Below, one piece after another: positions 18,885-27,818 of a stretch of 64,000 nt of DNA. Numbering within the stretch: position 1 is the first letter of the stretch; every line of letters begins with the position of its first letter. The stretch spans positions 46,798-110,797 of the forward strand of contig NZ_FLKH01000007.1 of NCBI RefSeq assembly GCF_900086715.1, written 5' to 3'. Made by a program: the position numbers and the translations under genes. The DNA is from Gracilibacillus timonensis. Lineage in GTDB: Bacteria > Bacillota > Bacilli > Bacillales > Amphibacillaceae. The notes beneath the pieces are model-generated. The model had not been told where the DNA came from, did not search any database, and saw only the letters and a program-made list of their open reading frames with translations.

Positions 18885-19928
18885 TCATTCGGTGTAAATC
18901 ATGATTTTAATACTGGTATCTTTTTCATTTCTTGCCTTTTCTACGGCTTCTCTGGTATCTGATAAATGATACTTATCGGTAATCACTTCTTCCAGTCTCA
19001 AATCATGATTAGCAATTGCCTGAATGGCCGTCGGATAGCTATTGGCATAACGAAAGACACCATAGACATCATATTCCGAATCAACTAAGTGGGTAATATC
19101 AATAGGAACTTCAGAAACAGCTGGCAAACCGACCAATACGATTCTGCCTCCCCTTTTCGTAAGCGTTAATGCGTCTTGAACGGCTCGTCCATTTCCTGAG
19201 GTCTCAATCGCTACATCAATCCCAACACCATCTGTTATCTGTTCGAGCTCCTCTGCGATGTTATCCTGTGTAGGATCAAATACCTGAACAGCACCTAGCT
19301 TTTTGGCTAATTCTCTCCGAAAAGGCACGACATCGGAACAATATATTTCAGTCACACCAAAGATTTGAGCAGCCTTAATCGTCAATAAACCAATCGGACC
19401 AAGTCCCGTAATCAACAACTTATCATTAGGTTTTACCTTGCCTCGTTCCATTGCATGAATTCCTACCGATAAAGGCTCAATCAAAGCGCCTTCTTCATAA
19501 CTCATTTGATCTGGTATCTTAAAGGCGAAATCACTGCGAATCGTGACATATTCAGACCACGCCCCATCAATTGGCGGTGTAGCCATAAAGCGTACCTCTG
19601 GACAGAGGTTATACCTGCCTTGCTTGCAATATTCACACCTGCCACACGTTACACCTGGCTCAACAGCAACGCGGTCGCCAACCTGTAAATCTGAAACCTC
19701 ACTGCCTATTTCGACAATATCTCCTGCCAATTCATGGCCTAAGATAATCGGCTCTTTAACTTCATACCGGCCAATCTTGCCACGCTCATAGTAATGAACA
19801 TCTGAGCCGCAAACACCGATACAATGCACCTTAATAAGTACTTCATCACTTTTGGGTTCAGGAATCTTAACCTCTTGGATCTCCATATCTAATGGTTTAT
19901 TTAAGACTGCAGCTTGCATTTTCCCCAT
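18885..19928 (-). CDS. Zinc-dependent polyol dehydrogenase (sorbitol/xylitol dehydrogenase type)
   Basis: A 347-residue medium-chain alcohol dehydrogenase. Catalytic zinc ligands are in GVCGSDVHYY and ILGHELAG; the structural zinc site is the four-Cys cluster GVTCGRCEYCKQGRYNLCP. The Rossmann motif is ITGLGPIGLLTIKAAQ. The CGSDVHYY/GHE pattern is that of sorbitol, iditol and xylitol dehydrogenases, which oxidise polyols to ketoses with NAD. No transporter is adjacent, so the substrate stays open. ATG at 19928 has AGGTG seven bases upstream; a second ATG lies three codons on. Confidence 0.9.
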   Translation of the reverse strand: MGKMQAAVLNKPLDMEIQEVKIPEPKSDEVLIKVHCIGVCGSDVHYYERGKIGRYEVKEPIILGHELAGDIVEIGSEVSDLQVGDRVAVEPGVTCGRCEYCKQGRYNLCPEVRFMATPPIDGAWSEYVTIRSDFAFKIPDQMSYEEGALIEPLSVGIHAMERGKVKPNDKLLITGLGPIGLLTIKAAQIFGVTEIYCSDVVPFRRELAKKLGAVQVFDPTQDNIAEELEQITDGVGIDVAIETSGNGRAVQDALTLTKRGGRIVLVGLPAVSEVPIDITHLVDSEYDVYGVFRYANSYPTAIQAIANHDLRLEEVITDKYHLSDTREAVEKARNEKDTSIKIMIYTE

Positions 19929-19963
19929 TTCTCTTCACCTCTGTTCACTGAATGATGATTAGG

Positions 19964-20626
19964 TTACTCGTAAATCCCGTATGTCTTATTCACATCCTGT
20001 ACAAAAATAATGCCATTACCTGGTTCCCCAATTTTCAAATCATCATAGATTCTTTTTATAATGAAATCGGTCGTCTCCTGCTTGGATAATATCATGACGA
20101 TTTCTTTTTCCGGTTCGATATTCATGGCAAATAATTTACTTGTTTCATGAATACCAGAGCCACGTGCATTGATAATCGTGCCACCCTTTGATCCAGCTTT
20201 TTGTGCCGATTCAATCACATCCTCTGCTTTACCACGGTCCACAACAATCATGATATTCTGATACATGATTCCATCGTCACTCCTTTCTTCCTTGTCTCTT
20301 TGACAACTGCTTGTTCCGATTACATGATTCAATGACATGGTAAACACTATGCCATGATTGGGTTTATCAAAATGAAAAACCTTGTTTAAGTGTTGTAATG
20401 TCTTAGATGTCGTTTTCGGGTTAGAGATCATCATAACAACTTCCTTACGAGTATCGGTAATCGACATCATTTTCAATAACTTATTTTGAATGGTTCCTTT
20501 GCCGATACATAACGTCCCACCTGAAACTCCACACTTCTTTGCTTCTTTTAATACTTTACTTCCTAATCCGAATCGGACAATGACATGAATCAGCTCAAAT
20601 TGGCTGACCACTTTATCGGGATTCAT
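19964..20626 (-). CDS. Tandem PII-like regulatory protein
   Basis: A 220-residue protein made of two PII-like halves. Each half has a beta-alpha-beta start (ELIHVIVRFGLGSKVLKEAKKCG; NIMIVVDRGKAEDVIESAQKAG) followed by a Gly-rich turn (VSGGTLCIGKGTI; SKGGTIINARGSGI) and a strand in which a hydrophobic run follows K/E-E (KEVVMMIS; KEIVMILS). PII trimers sense nucleotides or 2-oxoglutarate and touch membrane transporters. It overlaps the end of the DUF1538 gene by 14 bases, so the two are translated together and the PII-like protein likely gates that membrane protein. Confidence 0.82.
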   Translation of the reverse strand: MNPDKVVSQFELIHVIVRFGLGSKVLKEAKKCGVSGGTLCIGKGTIQNKLLKMMSITDTRKEVVMMISNPKTTSKTLQHLNKVFHFDKPNHGIVFTMSLNHVIGTSSCQRDKEERSDDGIMYQNIMIVVDRGKAEDVIESAQKAGSKGGTIINARGSGIHETSKLFAMNIEPEKEIVMILSKQETTDFIIKRIYDDLKIGEPGNGIIFVQDVNKTYGIYE

Positions 20627-22109
20627 GGTTCGGTATACCCCCTTTACGTGATTTCCATTTGAATACTAAGCCCAATATCTGCAAAGTGATAAGTGGCGTT
20701 AACGCAACCATTGCAATCATACCAAAGCCATCAACGATCACATCGGCTCCTTGAATTGCGTCTGCTGCACCATGCGTAAAGGCTAGAATAAACGTTGCGG
20801 TCATCGGGCCTGACGCAACTCCACCTGAATCAAACGCTATCCCAACAAATAATTTAGGGACGACATAGGTTAAGCCAAGCGCAATCAAGTAACCAGGCAG
20901 CAAATAATGCCACAGCTGTAATTCAGGAATAAGGATTCGTAACATTGATAGTCCTATAGCGATTCCTACGCCAATCGCCAAGGTGAATAATACTTCTTTT
21001 CGTTTGACATACCCGCTGGTGACATCTTCAATTTGTGTCGTTAATACATAGACGGCGGGCTCTGCCAATATAGTAACCAAGCCTAATATAAATCCGATAC
21101 TAACAATATATGCCTTATTGTCTAAGGAAGCAATACTAAATCCTAATTCTGTACCTAAATCCATAAAACCTGCATTGACACCAACTAAAAAAAGGATCAA
21201 GCCGATAAAGGTAAAGAATAATCCAGTTATAATCTTTCGAAAAGACGCCTTGGATAATTTAAATGATATTTTTTGAAAAATCAAAAAAATCAAAACAATC
21301 GGAGCTAAGGCGAGTAATACTTCTTGGGTAATATGTATGGATTCATAGAGAAACGGAGCGAGTATTCCGTCAGATACTTCTTGATTTCCTGCAAGCCCTC
21401 CTGATAATTCATCTTGATTCGTGATAATACTCATTAACATGACGGTTAATATGGCGCCAACCGATACAATCGCTAGCATTCCGAAGCTATCTTTTTCGGA
21501 TGCCTTACTATCCTTTTTCATCATGGAAATACCAATAGATAAGGCTAGGATAAAAGGAACTGTTAATGCACCTGTAGTAGCACCTGAGGCATCAAAAGAG
21601 ATAGCCAAGAACTGAGGAGAAGTGAAGATGGCTACGGCAAGAACGATCAAATATAAAATCGTTAGCAATTTAAACAAAGGAATATTATGAACAATACGAA
21701 CAAGTCCTAGTGCTAACAATGCCGCAATACCTAATGAAACAACTACGACAAGCAGCAATTTCGGAACACTGCCATCCGTCACGGTTTCCACCTGACCGGC
21801 CAATATATGTAAATCAGGCTCCGCTATTGAAATAATAAACCCTAGAAATAACCCTGCCACAATGACGATCCATAACTTATTAGACTTAGCTACAACCTTC
21901 CCCATTTGCTTACCTATTGGTGTAATCCCAATGTCTACTCCCAACAGGAAAACCGATAGACCTACTACAATAAAAACAGCGCCAACCATAAAACGAATCA
22001 TCAACATGGTATCTAGTGGCACCAAAATAAAATGCAGAATCGCAACAATAATCGTAATAGGGAGTACAGCCAATACAACTTCTAATAATTTCGATGTTAA
22101 AATATTCAC
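20613..22109 (-). CDS. DUF1538 membrane protein (putative transporter)
   Basis: About 498 residues with some 12-14 hydrophobic helices arranged as two homologous halves. Repeated signatures are FLLGVDIGITPIGKQMG and FLVGVNAGFMDLGTELG, IAEPDLHILAGQVE and LAEPAVYVLTTQIE, and AISFDASGATTGALTVPFILALSIG against GIAFDSGGVASGPMTATFILAFTHG. This is the duplicated DUF1538 fold, often next to PII-like genes; substrate unknown. Upstream in-frame codons reach 22205, but a TATAAT at 22162-22167 could be the promoter, so the GTG at 22109 (GAGAGG upstream) is preferred; family members start with a similar short segment. Confidence 0.78.
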   Translation of the reverse strand: MNILTSKLLEVVLAVLPITIIVAILHFILVPLDTMLMIRFMVGAVFIVVGLSVFLLGVDIGITPIGKQMGKVVAKSNKLWIVIVAGLFLGFIISIAEPDLHILAGQVETVTDGSVPKLLLVVVVSLGIAALLALGLVRIVHNIPLFKLLTILYLIVLAVAIFTSPQFLAISFDASGATTGALTVPFILALSIGISMMKKDSKASEKDSFGMLAIVSVGAILTVMLMSIITNQDELSGGLAGNQEVSDGILAPFLYESIHITQEVLLALAPIVLIFLIFQKISFKLSKASFRKIITGLFFTFIGLILFLVGVNAGFMDLGTELGFSIASLDNKAYIVSIGFILGLVTILAEPAVYVLTTQIEDVTSGYVKRKEVLFTLAIGVGIAIGLSMLRILIPELQLWHYLLPGYLIALGLTYVVPKLFVGIAFDSGGVASGPMTATFILAFTHGAADAIQGADVIVDGFGMIAMVALTPLITLQILGLVFKWKSRKGGIPNHESR

Positions 22110-22403
22110 ATCAGCAACAATCCTCTCTTTAACATAAGATGAATGTTCATTTTCTCTCTTCATTATAACATAGCATACGCTTATCACAGAAAACGAATAC
22201 ATCATAAAATGATAAAAATATTGGAGTAGTGATTATCTGAGTGGTTATATTTTGCTTGTCAATTATAAGTAATTTAATGAAATAAGAAAAGCCGGGCCCT
22301 CTATTAGTATGTGTCAAGATTTTCTCGACAAGCTTTTCCCACCAATAGTTCAGACTCTATCTTTTTGTACACTTGCCTAGACTAACGCGCTATCGCTTGT
22401 TCC

Positions 22404-22457
22404 CCTCGGTGGTGTGTGAAGGTTCCACCGTTCAAGAACCTTCACGCACCACCGAGG
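22404..22457 (-). terminator. Long hairpin downstream of the ISLre2 transposase
   Basis: A 22-bp stem with one G-T pair (22404-22425 with 22436-22457, arms starting CCTCGGTGG and ending CCACCGAGG) just after the transposase stop codon. No T-run follows; it may still end transposase transcription or block read-through from the flank. Confidence 0.6.
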
Positions 22458-22464
22458 CTATGAT

Positions 22465-23870
22465 TTAAAAACTTTTAACTAGATACCCCATAGCTGATGA
22501 ATGAGCCTCATACAGAGGTATTCTGCCTTGTTTGGCACCAATAGAAGCTCTAGTCGGCTGACGCAGTAAGGCAGCCACTCGGATTCCCTTTTTCACGTCT
22601 CTTTGCTTTCTTGTACTTCGTTGCTGGTTCGCTAAATAAGCTGGTCGCAAGGTTTGATTTTGTATGCCTTGTTTGATCTTGACCATGGCTTCTCCACCTG
22701 CGGCACTCCAATGCATCCCTCGTTTTTTCATACGGAAGGACACCTGTCGTTGATGAGATTCCATCGCCCCTAGTTTTCTGGCATCTTTTGGACAATCGGA
22801 GACTACCTCCCGCCAATCATAGATGCGAGACCAGTTATGAAGAATATACTGGCGGAATCGCTGCACTTTCTCGATCTGTTTTGGGTCTTCTAACGTGCTC
22901 TCATATGTGTCTACTTGTAGCTTAAAGGCATCCAAATCATGTACTTTTAATGCCTGTCGGACGGCTTTTTTATACCCCTTCTCTTCCTTGGGAAAAGCAC
23001 GATTGACCCCTTGAGCCACATGATAGGCATCCAACTGATTCAGTACCTGATGTTTCGATTGGGAAAAAGCGGTTTGAAATCGTTCGGCCGTATAACCGTT
23101 GCCTCCATCACTATTTGTCACTACTTGCGTCTCTTCTAAGCTGTATCGACTGGCTGCCATTGTCTGTACCTCCTCCCAAAAGGCATCCACTGGTTGGGTG
23201 GTCATAATAACAGTTGGTTCCTGAAGGGAGATTCGTTTCCCATTCTTCTCCCAGCCTTCATACAGGATGGCATGCCGCACTTCTATATGTTGTTTCTTTT
23301 GACATCCTCGAATAAAGACGCCATCCGCCTCTGCATAGAAGTATTCCACTTTTCCCCATTGGGTAAGGAAGTAGCTTCCTCCATCTCTGCCACTCGGTCT
23401 TGATCGGCTTGGGCCTGCGCTTTCCCTACCACTTTTACCATATGTCCTACCGTTTGATGACTCAGGTGGACAGGCGTCCATGCTTCTAATGTATGAGCCA
23501 CTTCCCGATATGTGCTTTCACTGGCCATCTCGGCTACTTTAACCTCCACCAAAGGACTGTAGCGCTGTCTTTTACGCAAACCAATCCATTCATCTAAAGG
23601 ATACATCGCTTGACCATTTGGATTCTTCATCAACGTACGATCGAACGTGACCATCCCAAACATAAACTGGATACTTCGGCTATCGGTACGTTCTCGTTTC
23701 CACCCTTCTGCCAAGCGTTGAGATACCAGTACACGATCTAGTTCTCGAAAGACTTGCCCTACTAAGCTTGTGAAACAACCATACATCAAACGATGGGCTT
23801 CTTCCTCCATTTCAATCACATTCGTTGTATCCTTTATTAATTCATATAGTTTTGATATAATAAGTTCCAT
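22465..23870 (-). pseudogene. ISLre2 transposase, frameshifted
   Basis: The N-terminal part (23870 down to about 23350) reads MELIISKLYELIKD through LDEWIGLRKRQRYSPLVE to EEATSLPNGEK. The C-terminal part continues in another frame from about 23350 as KVEYFYAEADGVFIRG, with VTNSDGGNGYT and QLDAYHVAQGVNRAF, the DDE-type core of the family, to the stop at 22465. Adding one A to the AAAA run near 23350 rejoins the two into a protein of about 468 residues, normal for ISLre2. The family normally has a single open reading frame, so this is a mutation or a read error rather than programmed frameshifting. Confidence 0.85.
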
Positions 23871-24079
23871 GAGAAGGCCTCTTTCGTAAATGTATTATGC
23901 CCTGCAAAGCATACATTTTATGATAGAGTACCTTCTCTTTTTTGGCTATGGGGATTTTTTATCACTTTCGAGTATTATTTTACACATACCCTCTATTACT
24001 ATATGAGCTGAACGTATAAAGGTAACAAAAACATGTTATAAGCAAGTCTTTGCCCTCATTATTTCTCTGATAAGCTAGT

Positions 24080-24209
24080 TTGATCCATTCGTGTGAATGA
24101 CCATTCACACGCCTTTCAGCTCTGCTGAAAGGTAGCAGTATGATGAAATAACCAGGGAATAAATGCATTTATTCCCTGGTTATTTCATCATACTGCATAA
24201 ATGGATCAA
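24080..24209. repeat. Multi-branched hairpin element with a perfect 62-bp palindrome
   Basis: An outer 10-bp stem (TTGATCCATT 24080-24089 with AATGGATCAA 24200-24209) encloses three perfect hairpins in tandem: CGTGTGAATG/CATTCACACG (24090-24111), CCTTTCAGC/GCTGAAAGG (24112-24132), and a 62-bp palindrome at 24135-24196 with no mismatch and no loop. Together these form a four-way junction on paper, using nearly every base. No convincing reading frame overlaps. It lies 91 bases from the right end of ISLre2 and just before the remnant of an XRE gene. Candidate non-autonomous mobile DNA or structured RNA; identity unknown. Confidence 0.8.
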
Positions 24210-24315
24210 GAGCACCTATCCGATTAATGAGCCATGATTTCATTCCACTTATATCATCAAAAGAAAATGCTGACTGCCGATAAGGTGAGATTTTGTTAAG
24301 TAGACCACTTTACTC

Positions 24316-24438
24316 TCGAGAAAAACAATTATTTCTTTGGAAAAGGGAAATTATACACCTTCCTTATTATTAGCGTTACAAATTGCAGAGGTTTTAGAAA
24401 CTGATATTCATACGATTTTTCAATTAGGAAAGGAGTAA
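24316..24438 (+). pseudogene. 5'-truncated XRE-family regulator remnant
   Basis: Frame 24316-24438 encodes 40 residues, SRKTIISLEKGNYTPSLL and then LALQIAEVLETDIHTIFQL, ending GKE-stop. This is the second half of a small Cro/CI-type HTH (recognition helix SRxTIxxLEKGxYxPSL onward). The first 25-30 residues are absent; upstream is a stop codon and then the multi-hairpin element. The stop lies six bases before the next gene, whose ribosome binding site (AAAGGAG) is inside the remnant, so the two were an operon. Confidence 0.8.
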
Positions 24439-24444
24439 GTTACG

Positions 24445-24912
24445 ATGAAGAAAATAATATTCGAGCAAACGGGAAATATCCTACTTGTCCTACTTTTAAT
24501 GTTGGCAATGATTCAAACCGTGCACTCGGTTACGATAACAGAAGCTCCATTCTCTAGTTCTTTCAATCTTGGATTTTTTTGGTTTATACTTTTTATCTGG
24601 GTATTGATTTTCGGTCTAGCTAGGTTTCTATATGGAAGGAACACGAAGAATGGAGGCTACAGTACTAAGAAGGGCGAACTCAGTGCAATAGATGAGCGCG
24701 AAGAAATCATCTCAAAAAGAGCCAGCCTGGTTACTTATCGAATATTAATAATTACTATGATTGTTATTCTTTTTCTCTGCTTTGGACTCAGCTTATTCTT
24801 CTCCGATATTAAAACCGTTCAAACAGTAATGATTGTTGGTGTGGGGAGCGGTCTTATTGTTAGCTTTCTTGCCTATCTAATCACCTGGATCACGCTTGAT
24901 ACAAAAGGATAA
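24445..24912 (+). CDS. DUF2178-like membrane protein (partner of XRE regulators)
   Basis: A 155-residue protein with four hydrophobic helices (about 10-27, 44-63, 96-118, 126-148) and the central cytoplasmic motif DEREEIISKRASLVTYRI, typical of small membrane proteins paired with an XRE regulator of the SRQTIxxLEKG type. Function unknown; such pairs may form a membrane-linked regulatory switch. Here the regulator partner is truncated, so the gene may have lost its control. Confidence 0.78.
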   Translation: MKKIIFEQTGNILLVLLLMLAMIQTVHSVTITEAPFSSSFNLGFFWFILFIWVLIFGLARFLYGRNTKNGGYSTKKGELSAIDEREEIISKRASLVTYRILIITMIVILFLCFGLSLFFSDIKTVQTVMIVGVGSGLIVSFLAYLITWITLDTKG

Positions 24913-24919
24913 CGTGGTG

Positions 24920-24959
24920 AAAAAGCGAAGCAGGATATGGTCGACCCTAACTGCTTCGC
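24920..24959 (-). terminator. Terminator of the feu operon
   Basis: GCGAAGCAG (24925-24933) pairs perfectly with CTGCTTCGC (24951-24959); on the minus strand a TTTTT run follows. A second perfect hairpin (CTTTCTGAA/TTCAGAAAG, 24965-24992) lies next to it and overlaps the end of the esterase reading frame. Confidence 0.82.
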
Positions 24960-24984
24960 CTTCGCTTTCTGAACTAGCTGGGAT

Positions 24985-25751
24985 TCAGAAAGTGCCTTCG
25001 TATGATGCTTCATGTAAAAAACGCATCCCTCTACTAAATACGGTTGGAACAATCGACATGTGGTTCTCGCCTTCTAGTGAGGAAAAGTCAATTGGTACCT
25101 TCGGATAAGCAGTAGACAGCCTTTCATATAATGATAAAGCTCGGTCATACATCCCTTGTTTCGCAACCTGCTCTGCCGCAATAAACAGTCCTTTCACCGC
25201 GGATAAATCATGCTTATTTTCCCAGCTTAAAATAGCTTGTTGATTCCACCAGATCGAGGGACTGCAAACAAAGTAATGACTGAAAAGCACAGGCTCTTGA
25301 AAAAGGGCATATAACGCAAATAAACCGCCAAGTGAGTGGCCAAAAAGCGTCTGTTTTTGTTGATCAATGGTGTAATGTTGTTGCACATACGGCAAGACTT
25401 GACCTTGCAAGAGCTGCAAAAAATCAGCTGCTCCTCCGTGCTCAGGCCACGGAGTTCCATCTGGTCTGTCGGGTAATTCGGCTTGTCCAGCTGGCGGAGT
25501 AAAATCATAGACTCGAAATGGGGAGAAAGGCTTCTCTTCTTGATAACCAATACCCACCAGTAACATGGGTTCGACTCCTGTCCTCTCTGCCCTTCTACTT
25601 TGCAAACGAATCATCTCATGAAACATGGTGAAGTACGCATTACTATCCAGAATATATAAAACTGGATACCCTTTTTCTGGGGAGACTGATCTGGCACTGC
25701 TATTTTCAGTTGATAATCGTGGTGCTTTCCGTTCAACAGATAAGTTGTCAT
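24985..25751 (-). pseudogene. besA: BesA-like siderophore esterase, frameshifted
   Basis: From ATG 25749-25751 (AGGAGG upstream) the frame reads MTTYLLNGKHHDYQLKIA then PDQSPQKK; in the next frame it resumes GYPVLYILDSNAYFTMFHEM and runs to the stop at 24985. Restoring one A to the five-A run (T-run at 25672-25676) gives an intact alpha/beta hydrolase of about 255 residues. The nucleophile Ser is in GHSLGG, the His in GENHMS. Position directly after feuC equals that of ybbA/besA in B. subtilis, the trilactone esterase that opens ferric bacillibactin to release iron. If the frameshift is real, imported ferric catecholate could not be hydrolysed by this enzyme. Confidence 0.85.
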
Positions 25752-25765
25752 CTTGCTCCTCCTTA

Positions 25766-26794
25766 CTATGCCCCTTTAGCCTTTACTAATAAATAAACAA
25801 AATAAGGGACACCAATAATCGCTATTACAATTCCTGCTGGTAATTCTGCCGGTGCAAAGATCGTCTTACCAATAAAGTCTCCTAACAAAACCATTAACAT
25901 ACCGATCATCCCGCTGATTGGCAAGCTGTATGGATGATGAATACCGACCAGTCTTCGGGAAATATGCGGAGCAATTAAGCCCACAAATCCAATGCTTCCC
26001 GAAACAGCGACAGAAGCACTAACAAGCGCTACCGAGCTAAGCAACATGATTCGACGTTCTCGCTCGATAGACACGCCTATCCCTGTTGTCGTAACCTCAT
26101 CCAGCTGCAGCACGTTCAAAACAGGGGACTGCCAAAGCAAAATAGGAGTAAAACAAAGTATCCACGGCAATGTGGCAATGATTTGCGACCAGGAAGCACT
26201 ATAAATACTGCCTGACAACCAGACAGTGGCCATCTCAAAATCCTGCGGGTCCATTTTTAATGAAACATAAAGAGTTAAGGCACTGAAGCCTGAATTCAAG
26301 GCAATTCCGACTAAAATCAGTTTTCTTGGTTCCAGTTTACCTTGCTCACGAGAAAACAAGAGTAAAAAAGCAGTAGCAGCCATACCACCTATCCAACCGA
26401 AAAACGTCATATTGAATATTGAAAGCCAACCGGCACTTTTTACCGCTGCTTGTACAACAAACATATACATAACAATCGAAAGACCAGCAGCGGCATGAAT
26501 ACCTAGTATACCTGGATCAGCCAACTGATTTCTTGTTATACCTTGCAATACAGCACCTGCAATACCTAAAGCAAAACCCACCAAAGCGCCAATCAAAATA
26601 CGTGGTAAACGAAATTCAAAAATCACTAATGTATGATCACTGCCTTGGTCTAATCCAAGCAATGTTTTGATTGCATCCAAAGCTGTCATATCAAACGTTC
26701 CATTGGTTATACTGACATACATAATAAAAAGAGCAAACCCTATACTCAGTAGCAAAATCAATAGAAATTTATATCGATTGCGTTGTTTCATCAA
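25766..26794 (-). CDS. feuC: FecCD-family siderophore permease (FeuC-like)
   Basis: A 342-residue inner-membrane permease with about nine to ten helices and the FecCD signatures RLPRILIGALVGFALGIAGAVLQGITRN and GFVGLIAPHISRRLVG (ATPase-coupling EAA-like region). It pairs with the preceding permease as a heterodimer for ferric siderophore import. Its start overlaps the stop of feuB by 4 bases, and the besA-like gene follows after 14 bases. Named by synteny with feuA-feuB-feuC-besA. Confidence 0.88.
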   Translation of the reverse strand: MMKQRNRYKFLLILLLSIGFALFIMYVSITNGTFDMTALDAIKTLLGLDQGSDHTLVIFEFRLPRILIGALVGFALGIAGAVLQGITRNQLADPGILGIHAAAGLSIVMYMFVVQAAVKSAGWLSIFNMTFFGWIGGMAATAFLLLFSREQGKLEPRKLILVGIALNSGFSALTLYVSLKMDPQDFEMATVWLSGSIYSASWSQIIATLPWILCFTPILLWQSPVLNVLQLDEVTTTGIGVSIERERRIMLLSSVALVSASVAVSGSIGFVGLIAPHISRRLVGIHHPYSLPISGMIGMLMVLLGDFIGKTIFAPAELPAGIVIAIIGVPYFVYLLVKAKGA

Positions 26795-27795
26795 AAACTC
26801 CTTCCTCCCTTCGTTTTAATTAGATAAAGGAAGTAAGGCACACCAAATAAGGCAGTAACTACGCCCACTGGTGTTTCAAATGGGTGATTAATAAATCTGC
26901 TGATAATATCTGACCATGCCAAGAATAACCCTCCAAAGACAGCTGAAAAGGGAATAATTTTTCGATAATCCTCGCCGATTAAAAAGCGAGTAATATGAGG
27001 GATAACTAAGCCGATAAAGGCAATTTTTCCTGCCATAGCAACAGAAATCCCTGTCAAAATCACGACACTGAGTATTGTCAATGTTTTTATTGTCATAAGC
27101 TTGATCCCTAACCCTTGTGCTACTTCATCTCCTAGTGAAATAGCCGTGATAGCTCGTGAAACGTAAATAGCTAGAAACAAACCTAAGATAGCAAAGGGAA
27201 TGGCCCATTTAATCAGAACAGGGTCCATCTGATGCAAGCGTGCATTATACCAAAAGCTAATATTCTGTGAAACCTGAAAGTAGGTAGACAACGCCTGAGA
27301 TATACCATTAAGAAAGGTACCTAAAATCGTTCCTAATATAGCTAGTGTAAGTGGTGTCATGCCATCTGGCAGTATACGTGCAATAGAAAACACTAAAAAA
27401 GCGCCTAAAGCGGAGCCAATCAAAGAATAGATAATCAGCGTCATCGGTGCTGCATCAGGTAGAAAGATCATACATAGAGTAATGACGAAGACCGAACCAT
27501 CCGCTACCCCCATTATCGAGGGAGAAGCGAGATAGTTTCTTGTCATTCCTTGCATTAACGCTCCAGACACCGCCATAAATGCACCAATCAGCAATGCTCC
27601 AATCACTCGTGGTAATCGTGAAGTATGAATAATTAAATGATCCATATTTTCTGAATCAAAGTGCAATAGCCCATTCCATACGGTAGTGAGGCTAATTGAT
27701 TTAGATCCAAAAGCAATTGAAGTAAAAAGCGTGGCGATTAAAAATAACAATAACACTGTAATCCATAACAATCGATTCTTTCTGAAAGCATACAT
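26791..27795 (-). CDS. feuB: FecCD-family siderophore permease (FeuB-like)
   Basis: A 334-residue permease, the same length as B. subtilis FeuB. It carries LPRVIGALLIGAFMAVSGALMQG and GFIGLV-type coupling sequence (KIAFIGLVIPHITRFLIGEDYR), ending FGVPYFLYLIK. It forms the transmembrane channel with FeuC. Located 23 bases after feuA. Confidence 0.88.
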   Translation of the reverse strand: MYAFRKNRLLWITVLLLFLIATLFTSIAFGSKSISLTTVWNGLLHFDSENMDHLIIHTSRLPRVIGALLIGAFMAVSGALMQGMTRNYLASPSIMGVADGSVFVITLCMIFLPDAAPMTLIIYSLIGSALGAFLVFSIARILPDGMTPLTLAILGTILGTFLNGISQALSTYFQVSQNISFWYNARLHQMDPVLIKWAIPFAILGLFLAIYVSRAITAISLGDEVAQGLGIKLMTIKTLTILSVVILTGISVAMAGKIAFIGLVIPHITRFLIGEDYRKIIPFSAVFGGLFLAWSDIISRFINHPFETPVGVVTALFGVPYFLYLIKTKGGRSF

Positions 27796-27818
27796 GGGTA
27801 CTTCTTTCCCCCGTCCTA

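Larger units (their letters stand above)
22307..23989 (-). mobile_element. ISLre2-family insertion sequence, complete ends
   Basis: A 1683-bp element. Its ends begin GTATGTGT on the left and end ACACATAC on the right, with further partial inverted similarity inside. It is flanked by perfect 9-bp direct repeats CCTCTATTA at 22298-22306 and 23990-23998, the target duplication size known for this family. It contains one transposase reading region on the minus strand, broken by a frameshift, and a strong hairpin between the transposase stop and the left end. It sits between the DUF1538 operon and a damaged XRE regulator. Confidence 0.88.

Noticed and set aside
23340..23360. Programmed frameshift in the ISLre2 transposase
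   Set aside because: ISLre2 transposases are a single frame and the site has only four A, without a canonical slippery heptamer; a one-base deletion explains it better.
23980..24168. Minus-strand 62-codon frame across the IS end and palindrome
   Set aside because: Spans the IS boundary and the self-complementary element; no binding site or family match.
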